Shown here in pieces: positions 7,764 to 16,175 of a stretch of 30,856 bases of DNA. The stretch lies in assembly GCA_963696325.1 (NCBI GenBank), contig CAVOJV010000020.1:1-30856 (forward strand), written 5' to 3'. The notes beneath the pieces were generated by a model, which ran no database searches, was not told where the DNA came from, and worked only from the letters and a program-made list of their open reading frames with translations. Every line of letters begins with the position of its first letter. Positions within the stretch are counted from its first letter, which is position 1. The position numbers and the translations under genes are program-made. This DNA is from CAVOJV01 sp963696325. Lineage in GTDB: Bacteria > Pseudomonadota > Gammaproteobacteria > Competibacterales > Competibacteraceae.

Positions 7764-10700
7764 CTAACCGCTACGCACCTCAATCCTGCTCTGGCCGCCG
7801 GATTGGCGCCGCACCTGAATCTGAATCCCGATCCGTTCGGTCATCTCCTGCACATGAGAGATGACCCCCACCTTGCGGCCCTGGGCCTGCAAATTGTCCA
7901 GGGCGTCCATCGCCACCCGCAGCGTGTCGGCGTCGAGGCTGCCGAAACCCTCGTCGATGAACAGCGATTCCACCCGCACCCGGTTGGAGGACAGTGAGGC
8001 AAGGCCGAGGGCCAGCGCCAGCGAGACCAGGAAGGATTCGCCACCCGACAGGGAATGCACCGAGCGGCACTCGTCGCCCATGTCCTGATCCACTACCATC
8101 AGGGCGAGGGCGTCCTTGACCCGCTCCAACCGGTAGCGGCGGGAGAGATCGGCTAAATGGCGGTTGGCGTAGCCGAGCAGCACGTCGAGGGTGAACTGCT
8201 GGGCGTAGTTGCGGAATTTCTTGCCGTCGGCGGCACCAATCAGTTCGTTCAACTGATTCCAAAGCCGGGTGACTGCTTCCTGTTTGTCGATGAAGCTTTG
8301 CAGTTCTGCTGTTTTGGTGCGGCGGTCGTCGTCCTGGCGCAGATCGAGTTCCGCCTGGATAGCGCGCTGTTTGGCCTGTTCCAATTCGGCGATGGTTTGC
8401 GCATGCGCGGCTTGCACCACGTCCGCCGGGTCCTGGGTAGCGCGTTGTCGTTCGTGTTCCACCCGCTTCGATTGGCGTTCCTTGAGGATTGTTTCGGCGC
8501 GTTGGATGGCGTCGACAAACACCCGCAGCCCCTCCCGTTCCAGCGACAGCCAGGCGCTGTCATGGGCAAGCAGGTCGTGAAGTCGGGCGACATCCAGCGC
8601 TTCGCCGGAATGGCGGGCGTTGAAACCAGCGATCCAGGCATCCAAGGCTAAGCCGGCCTGTTGCTCCGCCTGCTGGGTGTTGTCGAGGGCTGCTCTTGCC
8701 TGAATGAGTACCGCTTCGGCGCTGGCCTGGGCTCGCGCCGCTTTCCTGGTCTCCTCGTCCTGCTTTTGGAGATTGACTCTGGCAGTTTCGATCCCCCTGG
8801 CAAGTTCCGCTTCCACAGCCACGACGGGGCGCCCTCCGAACAGAGCCTGCCGTTGCCGGCGCTTGTCCTGAAGGGCATGATCAATTTTCTCGAAGTCTTC
8901 GGTTGCTCGCTGGAGTTGTACGGATTTTTCAGCGGCGGCCGCAGTGAGATTGCCGATCTCGATTTCGAGCGTGCCACGCCGGATTTGCAGTTGCTTGACG
9001 GTCTCGCTTTGGTTGTTCCATTGCGTGGCCTGTTCCCGTCGATCACGATGGAAGGCGGCGGGATCAGCTTGCCATGCCGGGCGCCAGCTCTGGTCGGGGA
9101 AGGCGGCGTCCAGCGCGGCCAGCCGCTCGTTCAAGCCTTGCGCGGCGTCCGCTTGCCGGTCGCTGGCGGTCTGCACCGCCAGGGTTGTCTGATTGAGCGC
9201 CATTTGCGCGGCGCTCAGGGAGTCCCGCGCCTTCGAATGTTGTTGTTGGGCGTTGTCCCGCGCCGTTTGCGCCTCATCCCTGGCTTTGCTGGCCTGCCGC
9301 AGAGCCTTGTCCTGTTGAGCGATAGCGGCAAGCTGTTCCTGTACCAACTGGCTCTGCGCGGTGAACCAGATTGGACGGTCAGCCTGTGCCCTGGCATCAA
9401 GCTCCGCCGCGACCGGATGAGCGTTCCAGGTGTCGGCATCCCTTTGAATGGCGGCGGTCAGCGGATCGCGCGCTTTGGCAATCGCACTCAGGCGCTGGCG
9501 ACTGCCGTCGAGATTGGCCTTATGCGTCGCTTCCTGTTCGCCAAGGGTATCCAGCGCTTTCCGACAGTCGCTGACTTCGGTCTTGAGGCCGACCAGCATG
9601 GCGCGGGAAGGCGCATCGCCGGCAGCGTAGGGATGTTCCGTCGCACCGCAGACCGGGCAGGGGAAACCCGTCTCCAGATTTTCCCGCAAGGTCTCGACGC
9701 TCTTGGCGCAGGCGGCTTCGGCGGTTTTCAGCGATTTTTCGGCCTGTTCCAGCCGGCCGGCCACTGTCGGTTTGTCCGCCAGAATCTCCTTCAGGGCGGT
9801 TTCGGCCAAGGCGAGCCTGTCCTGAAGTGTTCCCGCTTCATCCCCCAACTCGCGCTGGCGAGCGAGCGAACCGGCGAGCACGTTCCACAACCGCTCGGCA
9901 CTGGCGAGTTGCTCACGGCGGGTTTCGGCGGTTCCGCGACGCGCGGCCAGCGCTTCCGCATCGAAGCCGGCCAATGCGTGTATAGCCGCCTGAAGTTGGG
10001 TTTCCGCGGTGTGGAACGCGGTTTCGGCCTTGACGAGAGCGGCGGCGGCTTTATCCCGCGCCTGCTGCAGCTTCTTTTCGTCCTGTTGCCGGTTGGCGAT
10101 AGCCTGTTCGACCTCTCGCAAGCCGCCTTGGGCTTTGGCCGCCTGTTCGAACAGCATGTCCCAGCGCGACCAATCCTCGGCCAGGGGACGCCACCGTTCG
10201 TTCCTTGCCAGCCAGTCCTGGGCGGTTTTCAGGTCCTGGCCGGTCTGGTTGCGTTCGGACCGCTTGGCGGCAAGATTTTCTTGCGCCTTCGCTTCGACTT
10301 CGCGGGCTTCGGTCAATACCTTGGCGGCGGTGTTGTGGCCGGGGATGAGCGTCGCGATTTCGGCATCCAGCGCCTTGGCGCGGTTGAGGTTGGGATGGGC
10401 CTTGTCGGCGGCCTCCTCGGCGGCGGTGACCGCCTGGCTCGCCAACTCCAGCTTTTCATCCTCCTTCTGTCGGCTTTGCCGCGCCTCGTCCAGCTTGCCT
10501 TCGGCGATGACCAGGCTCTCCCGAGTCCTCGCGACCTCCCCAGCCATGCGCGCAACGGAATCCACCTGGGGGCGGGCGTCTTGTATGGCCTCAACCTGAA
10601 CGAAATAGGCCTGCCGGGGGGCCGCGGCTTCCTGGTCGGCGCAGGCTTTCTGTAGGGTCTCAAGCGCCTGCTGCTCGCTCTGTTGCAGTTTTTCCCAGCC

Positions 10701-11501
10701 TTCATACCACTGTAATCGCCGGCCCAGTTCGTTCTTGCGCTGTTCCAGCGTCGCCGCTTCCGCCTTGGCAGTATCGCGTTCCTGTCCCCGCTGGGCGCGA
10801 ATATCGGCGGCAAGTGGCTGCTGACCGTCGAGTTGGCCCTTCAGGGCATCCAGCGTTTGCTGCTCGGCCTTGGCGCGGTCAAAGGCGCGGATGGAAATGC
10901 CGGTGTAAACATCCAACCCAGTCAGGGTTTCCAACAGTTCCGCCCGTTCATTGTCGTTGGCCTTCAGGAACGCCGCGAACTCGTTCTGGGCCAGCAGCAC
11001 CGCACGGGTGAATTGCGCAAACGACAGCCCCAGCCGTTCCCGAATCGCCTGCTGGACTTCATTTTTTACCCCACCGATGCGTTGCCCACCGTCCAGGGTT
11101 TCCAGCAGCATCTCGGTGTTTTGCAGCTTGCCGCTCGCCTTACCACGAGCGCGGCGCACGCTCCAGCGGGCGCGGTACGCAACCCCGTCGTTGCCCACGA
11201 AATCCACCTCGGCGAAACCCTCGCCCGTGCCCCGGCGCAGCAGGTTGCGAGGATCCTGGGGGGTGATGGTTTCGTCGCCGACATCCGGCAGGCTGACGCC
11301 CTTGACGGTGGCGCGGGTCAAGCGTGGAGTTTCGTCATACAGCGCCAGACACAAGGCGTCGAGCAGGGTACTCTTGCCAGACCCAGTGGGGCCGCAGATG
11401 GCGAACAGGCCAGTGGAGGCGAGTGGTTCCTGGTGGAAGTGCAGTTCGAACTCGCCAGCCAGCGAGGCCAGATTCTTGCCGCGAATGGCGAGGATTCTCA
11501 C
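7764..11501 (-). CDS. sbcC: SbcC, ATPase subunit of the SbcCD DNA double-strand nuclease
   Basis: This 1245-residue SMC/Rad50-like protein, with SbcD, cleaves hairpins and blocked DNA ends. Walker A is GPTGSGKST at residues 37-45. Two long coiled-coil arms rich in Ala/Glu/Gln flank a zinc hook, CPVCG, with C615 and C618. The C-terminal head has the ABC signature HSLSGGESFLVSLALALG and Walker B/D-loop ESLFIDEGFGSLDADTL. The length fits long gammaproteobacterial SbcC. The start is GTG at 11501, overlapping the sbcD stop as GTGA, so translation is probably coupled. The frame is uninterrupted over 3.7 kb, which matters when judging frame breaks elsewhere in the window. About 170 bases after its stop, towards DmeF, hold nothing recognisable. 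Confidence 0.95.
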   Translation of the reverse strand: MRILAIRGKNLASLAGEFELHFHQEPLASTGLFAICGPTGSGKSTLLDALCLALYDETPRLTRATVKGVSLPDVGDETITPQDPRNLLRRGTGEGFAEVDFVGNDGVAYRARWSVRRARGKASGKLQNTEMLLETLDGGQRIGGVKNEVQQAIRERLGLSFAQFTRAVLLAQNEFAAFLKANDNERAELLETLTGLDVYTGISIRAFDRAKAEQQTLDALKGQLDGQQPLAADIRAQRGQERDTAKAEAATLEQRKNELGRRLQWYEGWEKLQQSEQQALETLQKACADQEAAAPRQAYFVQVEAIQDARPQVDSVARMAGEVARTRESLVIAEGKLDEARQSRQKEDEKLELASQAVTAAEEAADKAHPNLNRAKALDAEIATLIPGHNTAAKVLTEAREVEAKAQENLAAKRSERNQTGQDLKTAQDWLARNERWRPLAEDWSRWDMLFEQAAKAQGGLREVEQAIANRQQDEKKLQQARDKAAAALVKAETAFHTAETQLQAAIHALAGFDAEALAARRGTAETRREQLASAERLWNVLAGSLARQRELGDEAGTLQDRLALAETALKEILADKPTVAGRLEQAEKSLKTAEAACAKSVETLRENLETGFPCPVCGATEHPYAAGDAPSRAMLVGLKTEVSDCRKALDTLGEQEATHKANLDGSRQRLSAIAKARDPLTAAIQRDADTWNAHPVAAELDARAQADRPIWFTAQSQLVQEQLAAIAQQDKALRQASKARDEAQTARDNAQQQHSKARDSLSAAQMALNQTTLAVQTASDRQADAAQGLNERLAALDAAFPDQSWRPAWQADPAAFHRDRREQATQWNNQSETVKQLQIRRGTLEIEIGNLTAAAAEKSVQLQRATEDFEKIDHALQDKRRQRQALFGGRPVVAVEAELARGIETARVNLQKQDEETRKAARAQASAEAVLIQARAALDNTQQAEQQAGLALDAWIAGFNARHSGEALDVARLHDLLAHDSAWLSLEREGLRVFVDAIQRAETILKERQSKRVEHERQRATQDPADVVQAAHAQTIAELEQAKQRAIQAELDLRQDDDRRTKTAELQSFIDKQEAVTRLWNQLNELIGAADGKKFRNYAQQFTLDVLLGYANRHLADLSRRYRLERVKDALALMVVDQDMGDECRSVHSLSGGESFLVSLALALGLASLSSNRVRVESLFIDEGFGSLDADTLRVAMDALDNLQAQGRKVGVISHVQEMTERIGIQIQVRRQSGGQSRIEVRSG

Positions 11502-12745
11502 GGGGCGCCCTCCCCGTCGGAGGCCAGCAACAGTTCTGTGAAGGCGGCGAGCAGCGCGGCGGAAGGTTCCGCGCCACCGTATTTCGACCTGTGGAGTTTC
11601 TTGAAGATGTCATCCGGTTGCAGCCGCCCCAGTTCGTCCAGCGATTGTGGACCGCTGGCGGAATCGTTCTCAACACTACTTCCGTAGCTGGTTTCGATTC
11701 GGGTCAGCCGTACCGGCTTGCCGTCCAGCACCGACTCGACGCGGGCGCGCAACCCCGGCTCCGGTGCCTTCAGCCGCACCCGCACTTCCAGATAAGGCTG
11801 TGCGTCCAGCGGTGTATCCGGGAGATCGAGCACCGCGAGGGCACCCAGCACCTCATCCAGCGGCGCGGGTTGCGCGGGCACCCGCATTAACTCCACGAAA
11901 CGTGGGATGCTGATCGTGGTGATTTCCGTGACAGCATCGCCATCCAGATCAATGCGGACCACCTGATGGGGATAGCGGATTTCCGCGAACGACATCGGCA
12001 GCGGACTGCCGCAGTAGCGCACCCGCGCCTGACCGCCGACCTTTTGGGCGCGATGCAAATGCCCCAGCGCGGCGTAGGCGATAACTGGATCGAACACCTC
12101 CACCGGCAGTGCCTCGGCCCCGCCGATGACGATGCGCCGCTCGGAGTCCTCGGAAGTCTGGCCGCCGCTCATGTGGCAGTGGCCGAGCGCGACGATGGCC
12201 TGGCCGTTTTCCCGGCGACTCAGGGCGAGTTCCAGCGCCCGCCGGTAGAGCATGGCGACGCCTTCCAGATACGGATCGCCCACCGTCTCCACCCGCGGCA
12301 CGTCACCAGGTCGCAGGAAGGGAACCGCCAGACACCAGGCGGCGATGTCGCCGTCTCGGTTTCTGAGCGGCACCACCAGGCGGTCGAGTTCGATGTCGCC
12401 GCGCGGGTCACGGGTGACATGGCCGACCACGCTGGCATCGAAGGCTGCGAACAACGGCGCGGGTGCTTCCAGCCGCCCCGGCGAGTCGTGATTGCCGGCG
12501 ATGATAACGACATCGAGCCGGGGGACACGGCGCTTGGCCGCGGTGAGGAAGCGGTAGAATTGCTTCTGGGCGGCGGCGGACGGATTGGCGTTATCGAAAA
12601 TGTCGCCGGCAATCAGCAACGCGTCGGTCTGTTCCGCCTCGACCGTGTCCAACAGCCAGTCGAGAAAGCGCTGATGCTCGTAACCGCGGTCGAAAGTGTG
12701 CAGGGTCTGGCCGAGATGCCAGTCCGAGGTGTGCAGCAGGCGCAC
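11498..12745 (-). CDS. sbcD: SbcD, nuclease subunit of SbcCD
   Basis: This is a 415-residue Mre11-type metallophosphoesterase that cuts DNA with Mn2+ in complex with SbcC. All the metal-ligand motifs are present in order: HTSDWHLG (near residues 5-12), AGDIFD, GNHDSPGR, GHCHMSGG and GHLHRAQ. A C-terminal capping and SbcC-binding region follows. The start is GTG at 12745, directly before the conserved RLLHTSDWHLG; no longer start fits. The stop overlaps the GTG of sbcC. The order sbcD-sbcC is standard. Confidence 0.95.
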   Translation of the reverse strand: MRLLHTSDWHLGQTLHTFDRGYEHQRFLDWLLDTVEAEQTDALLIAGDIFDNANPSAAAQKQFYRFLTAAKRRVPRLDVVIIAGNHDSPGRLEAPAPLFAAFDASVVGHVTRDPRGDIELDRLVVPLRNRDGDIAAWCLAVPFLRPGDVPRVETVGDPYLEGVAMLYRRALELALSRRENGQAIVALGHCHMSGGQTSEDSERRIVIGGAEALPVEVFDPVIAYAALGHLHRAQKVGGQARVRYCGSPLPMSFAEIRYPHQVVRIDLDGDAVTEITTISIPRFVELMRVPAQPAPLDEVLGALAVLDLPDTPLDAQPYLEVRVRLKAPEPGLRARVESVLDGKPVRLTRIETSYGSSVENDSASGPQSLDELGRLQPDDIFKKLHRSKYGGAEPSAALLAAFTELLLASDGEGAP

Positions 12746-12763
12746 GATACCGTCCTCCCTTCA

Positions 12764-12968
12764 TCATAGGGTACTTGGCTGATCGATCGCGGCGAGCAGC
12801 AGGATACCGCCAAATAACACGATGGCCAGCGAGCCGGCGATGGACAGCCCCTGATGAATCCGGTTCTCCCAGACAATGGCGGCCCCCGCCATCCACACGA
12901 TAGCCCTTCTCGACAGCACTGTGAATAGCGCCAGGGCCGATAGAGTGAGCGCCGCGCACGGCGCAACA
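12764..12968 (-). pseudogene. C-terminal remnant of a NicO/RcnA-like nickel-cobalt permease
   Basis: In a leftward frame of about 67 codons ending at the stop 12764-12766 the peptide shows ALTLSALALFTVLSRRAI followed by a short basic link and a second hydrophobic helix, SLAIVLFGGILLLAAID. This arrangement, a small-residue helix, RR, then a closing helix, resembles the last two membrane segments of NicO/RcnA-type nickel/cobalt permeases. There is no start; its left partner is the truncated CobW-family piece. It lies a few bases upstream of sbcD. The family call is tentative; a different polytopic membrane protein is possible. Confidence 0.45.
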
Positions 12969-13171
12969 GATAGAACCGTTGTTCATCTCGAAGATTTCCT
13001 CGTCAGCATCGAACACAACCTGGTGATCGATGCCGATTTCGCCGAAGTCGTTCTCGATGACGGCGCTGCGCTTGCCGGGCTGGCGAGCCAGGATGTGATT
13101 GAGCAAGGTGGTCTTGCCGGCTCCCAAAATCCAGTGAGTACGGTGACGGGTACCTTTTCGTGGCTGGCCAT
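12956..13171 (-). pseudogene. Truncated, frameshifted COG0523/CobW-family GTPase
   Basis: From ATG 13171 the peptide begins MASHEKVPVTVLTGF, then shifts frame to give LGAGKTTLLNHILA (P-loop), SAVIENDFGEIGIDHQVV and EIFEMNNGSICCAVRG. These are the P-loop, Switch I region and CxCC-type metal motif of COG0523 GTPases, which deliver zinc or other metals. The break is at the A run 13126-13129, where one missing T on the coding strand would restore TGFLGAGKTT. After CAVRG at about 12956 homology stops and the membrane-protein remnant begins in another frame. About 70 of the usual 300-400 residues remain. It follows the zinc-binding protein gene by 29 bases, so it was the last gene of the zinc-uptake operon; Zur-controlled COG0523 genes commonly sit there. 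Confidence 0.8.
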
Positions 13172-13200
13172 GCCGCACCCCTTGGAGGTTTGCTATCGGG

Positions 13201-14139
13201 TTAATTCTTCGCCATCGCCGCCGCAAGGGCGGGCACATTGTGACGGAAAATGCCAATATAGGTATCACCCGGCTTGCCGGCGGGAGCCAGCGCATCCGAG
13301 TACAAGGTACCGCCGACCACGCCGCCGGCCTCGTCGGCGATGCGCTTGAGCAAACGCGGGTCGCTCATGTTCTCGACAAACAGCGCCCGCACGCCAGCCT
13401 GTTTGATCTGACGGACCAGGTTGGCAACGTCCTTGGCGGAAGGCTCGCTCTCGGTGCTCCAACCCACCGGGGCAAGGAACTGCACCCCATAGGCAGCGCC
13501 AAAATAGCCGAAGGCGTCATGCGAGGTAATCACCTTACGTTTAACGGCCGGGACGGCGGCGAGTTGCCCGCGCACCCACTGGTCGGTTTCCTTGAGTTGT
13601 GCCAGGTAGGCTTCGCCGCGCCGCTGATAAGCCTCGGCATGGGCCGGGTCGGCCTTGGCAAGGGCGGCGGTGATGTTGGCCACATAGCGCTGGCCGTTGG
13701 CCAGATCCTGCCAGGCATGGGGGTCTGTTATCAGGCCGTGGCCGTGCCCCTCATGCTTGTCTTGGCCGTGGCTGTCCTTGGCATGTTCTGCCTCTTCTTC
13801 CTTCAGCTGCCGAGGCGGGATGCCCTGGCTCGCTACCACTACCGTGCCTTTATAATTGGCGGCCTTGATCAGGCGGTCTATCCAGCCTTCGAAGCCCAGG
13901 CCATTCACCACCACCAGATTGGCGTTACCCACGGCCTTGGCATCCGCCGGGGTTGCTTCAAAAACGTGGGCGTCTCCATCGGGACCCACCAGGGTGGTAA
14001 CGGTCACATCCTCACCGCCGACATTCTTCACGAGATCCCCAAGAATGCTGAAGCTGGCCACGACCCGCAGTGGTTCCGCCCAAGCCGTGGGTACTATCAG
14101 AACGAGCGCCAAGGCCATGTGTTTCAGATAAAACCGCAT
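13201..14139 (-). CDS. znuA: Zinc ABC transporter periplasmic binding protein (ZnuA-like)
   Basis: This is a 312-residue cluster A-I metal-binding protein. A signal peptide runs to about A21 (LALVLIVPTAWA). The metal ligands appear at the expected places: H58 in DAHVFE, H141 in DPHAWQ, H207 in TSHDAFGYF and D282 in LYSDALA. Between the first two is a His/Glu/Asp-rich loop at 112-135 (about six His), the usual mark of zinc rather than manganese proteins. It is preceded by AAGGAG (complement of 14146-14151) and starts at ATG 14139, 15 bases after the permease stop. The order is ATPase, permease, binding protein. It captures zinc in the periplasm and delivers it to the permease. Manganese is the alternative substrate; the His loop argues against it. 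Confidence 0.88.
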   Translation of the reverse strand: MRFYLKHMALALVLIVPTAWAEPLRVVASFSILGDLVKNVGGEDVTVTTLVGPDGDAHVFEATPADAKAVGNANLVVVNGLGFEGWIDRLIKAANYKGTVVVASQGIPPRQLKEEEAEHAKDSHGQDKHEGHGHGLITDPHAWQDLANGQRYVANITAALAKADPAHAEAYQRRGEAYLAQLKETDQWVRGQLAAVPAVKRKVITSHDAFGYFGAAYGVQFLAPVGWSTESEPSAKDVANLVRQIKQAGVRALFVENMSDPRLLKRIADEAGGVVGGTLYSDALAPAGKPGDTYIGIFRHNVPALAAAMAKN

Positions 14140-14154
14140 AGGTAACTCCTTCGG

Positions 14155-15030
14155 TTAAGCTTGCAGATGCCTACCGCGCAGAAATCGGCCACGTAAGCCG
14201 TCTTGGCTACCCAGGACGATGGAAACCACATAAATGACCCCGGCGGTGAGAATGATGGCAGGCCCGGAAGGCAGATTGCCGTGGTAGGACAGCAACAAAC
14301 CCACGTAACCGGACAGTACCGCGATACCCGTCGCAACGGCGGCCATGGTCCATACCTGTTGCGTCCAGAAGCGGGCGGCGGCGGCGGGCAACATCATCAA
14401 ACCCACCGCCATCAGCGTGCCCAGGGCCTGGAAACCGGCCACCAGGTTGAGCACCAGCAGCATCAGAAACAGCAGGTGGTAGACCGCGCCATGGGCTTGC
14501 ACGGACCGCAAGAACTCCGGATCGAAACATTCCACGATCAAGGGTCGGTAAATCACCGCCAGGCTCAACAAGGTCACGCTGGCGATACTCGCTACCAGCA
14601 ACAGCGACACATCGTCTACCGCCAGAATGGTGCCGAACAGCACATGCAACAGGTCCACGTTGCTACCCCGGGTAGAGACTATCAACACACCCAGCGCCAG
14701 CGAGATCAGATAGAAAACGGCGAAACTGGCATCCTCACGTTGTTCCGTGAAGCGGGTCACCAGGCCCGCCAGCAAAGCCACCACCAGGCCGGCAACGAAA
14801 CCGCCAATACTCATGGCGGTTAGGGAAAAGCCCGCTACCAAAAACCCGATGGCCGCTCCCGGCAAAACCGCGTGGGACATGACGTCACCCACCAAGCTCA
14901 TGCGCCGCAGCACCAGCAATACCCCCACTGGGCCGCAGCCCAGCCCCAAGGCCAGGCAGGCCACCAGTGCCCGACGCATGAAACTGAATTCCAAAAAGGG
15001 GCGGATTAGCCAATCAAAGAGCACGTTCAT
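14155..15030 (-). CDS. znuB: Zinc ABC transporter permease (ZnuB-like)
   Basis: This is an ABC-3 family inner-membrane permease of about 291 residues with eight or so hydrophobic helices. Family landmarks are FMRRALVACLALGLGCGPVG near the N-terminus, LVLRRMSLVGDVMSHAVLPG (the conserved contact region with the ATPase), and GTLMAVGLMMLPAAAARFW. The start is ATG 15030, whose ATGA overlaps the ATPase stop; this coupling is why I prefer it to the upstream in-frame start at 15048. It forms the membrane channel for zinc brought by the binding protein. Confidence 0.9.
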   Translation of the reverse strand: MNVLFDWLIRPFLEFSFMRRALVACLALGLGCGPVGVLLVLRRMSLVGDVMSHAVLPGAAIGFLVAGFSLTAMSIGGFVAGLVVALLAGLVTRFTEQREDASFAVFYLISLALGVLIVSTRGSNVDLLHVLFGTILAVDDVSLLLVASIASVTLLSLAVIYRPLIVECFDPEFLRSVQAHGAVYHLLFLMLLVLNLVAGFQALGTLMAVGLMMLPAAAARFWTQQVWTMAAVATGIAVLSGYVGLLLSYHGNLPSGPAIILTAGVIYVVSIVLGSQDGLRGRFLRGRHLQA

Positions 15031-15770
15031 GGTGGATTTACCGCACACAGCGGGGCTTGTTCATCCCAGGCTTCGGCCATGTGACGGGCGCGCAGCAGAT
15101 TCGTCGGGGTGAGCACCTGGGCGGTATCACCCCAGGCAATGCCGGATCGGGCCATCAGCAGAGTTTCGGGGAAATGGGCGCGCACCTGTTCCAGATCGTG
15201 CAGCACGGCAATCACCGTGCGTTGCTCGCCGTGCCAGCGCCGCACTACCTGTAGCAAATCCGTTGTCGTCCGGGCATCGATGGCGGTAAAGGGCTCATCC
15301 AGCAGGATCAGGGCGGCATCCTGCAATAGCATCCGCGCGAACAGCACGCGCTGAAACTGACCGGCTGAAAGACTGTTGATAAGCCGCCGAGGAAAACCAT
15401 CCAGTTCCACTGCCGCCAGCGCCTTGGCGGCCTTCGTCTTGAGGGCCCCGGTCACGGCGCCAAGTATACCGATGCGCCGCCAATGGCCCAGCATGACGAC
15501 ATCCATGACGGTGATGGGAAAGTTGCGATCGATCTGCGCCTGTTGGGGAAGATAAGCGATATCGCCACGGCTCGGAACGGCAGGTTTGATATGTCCCGTC
15601 GTAACCGGCAGCAGGCCCATGATGGCCTTGAGCAGAGTGCTCTTGCCAGCCCCATTGGGACCCACGATGGCTGTCAACGAACCGCTGTTGAATTGGCCGG
15701 ACAGATGATGTACCGCGGGATGGCGGTGATAACATACCGTCAGATCATCGAGTTGAAGCGCTGGAAGCAT
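15027..15770 (-). CDS. znuC: Zinc ABC transporter ATPase (ZnuC-like)
   Basis: This is a 247-residue ABC ATPase and the first intact gene of the znuCBA-type operon. Motifs in order are Walker A GPNGAGKST (about 37-45), Q-loop IAYLPQQAQID, signature NSLSAGQFQRVLFARML, Walker B AALILLDEPFTAID, and H-loop VIAVLHDLEQVR. The signature LSAGQ replaces LSGGQ, which is common in this subfamily. Start ATG 15770 has no good Shine-Dalgarno and lies eight bases from the stop of a short upstream fragment, so it may be translated by coupling. The stop overlaps the permease start. Confidence 0.9.
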   Translation of the reverse strand: MLPALQLDDLTVCYHRHPAVHHLSGQFNSGSLTAIVGPNGAGKSTLLKAIMGLLPVTTGHIKPAVPSRGDIAYLPQQAQIDRNFPITVMDVVMLGHWRRIGILGAVTGALKTKAAKALAAVELDGFPRRLINSLSAGQFQRVLFARMLLQDAALILLDEPFTAIDARTTTDLLQVVRRWHGEQRTVIAVLHDLEQVRAHFPETLLMARSGIAWGDTAQVLTPTNLLRARHMAEAWDEQAPLCAVNPP

Positions 15771-15778
15771 GACGTGAT

Positions 15779-15896
15779 TAGTGCAGGGCCCAGGCCACGG
15801 CCAGCCACAGTCCCGCCACTAACGCAATCGCGCCATCAACCGTTGAACCACGCCTGTGGCCAGCAGGCTTAAGCCGGTTGGGTATCGTTTTTGCAA
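15779..15896 (-). pseudogene. Possible C-terminal scrap of a membrane protein
   Basis: Immediately upstream of the ATPase, one leftward frame reads RYPTGLSLLATGVVQR. Another, ending at the stop 15779-15781, reads VDGAIALVAGLWLAVAWALH. Read together with one frame break near 15840 these look like the last helices of a small membrane protein. The rest of the gene is absent. I do not recognise the family, and chance is possible. Confidence 0.25.
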
Positions 15897-15912
15897 GGCT
15901 GCATTACTCGCT

Positions 15913-15950
15913 AAAATCATAACCATGATCAAAATGGTACTTCATAACAT
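15913..15950 (-). promoter_or_regulatory. Candidate operator/promoter region of the zinc-uptake operon
   Basis: This is a short AT-rich block upstream of the leftward znuCBA genes. It contains ACCAT (15922-15926) and ATGGT (15934-15938) as an inverted repeat around GATCAAA, flanked by direct CATAAC copies at 15918-15923 and 15943-15948. The coding-strand form GTTATG partly resembles half of a gammaproteobacterial Zur box, but a full GTTATANTATAAC-type palindrome is not present. The placement is right for Zur control; the match is weak. Confidence 0.25.
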
Positions 15951-16175
15951 AACTCAGCGAAGTCAAAATTCACAAACAATGGCTGCCGGCAGCGCTGGCC
16001 AGGTGTGAAGTGGTATCCAGCAGTAAGCCGGTTTCTTCGCCGTCATCCTGCCATTCCTCCTGCCATTCCTCCTGCCAGTCGTGCGCTGTCTGTTCACATT
16101 TGCGTTGATCTTCATGGCGTTTGGGTTTCCGTGCTACTGTAATTATGGCAATACCCGATTGTGGAGAGCTTCGCC
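15951..16175. other. Intergenic stretch with a 12-bp tandem repeat
   Basis: Together with the two entries to the left this forms a region of about 400 bases without a firm gene. It holds TCCTGCCATTCC twice in tandem at 16046-16057 and 16058-16069, plus a partial third copy, TCCTGCCA, at 16070-16077. One leftward frame across it is open and would encode a WQEEWQEEWQDD run, but it has no good start codon, so I do not call it a gene. The rightmost part should contain the promoter for the large membrane-protein gene. Confidence 0.45.

Noticed and set aside
8661..10655. 664-codon open frame on the + strand opposite sbcC
   Set aside because: It is a shadow of the GC-rich sbcC coding sequence. It has no family motif, and the opposite frame carries full SbcC motifs.
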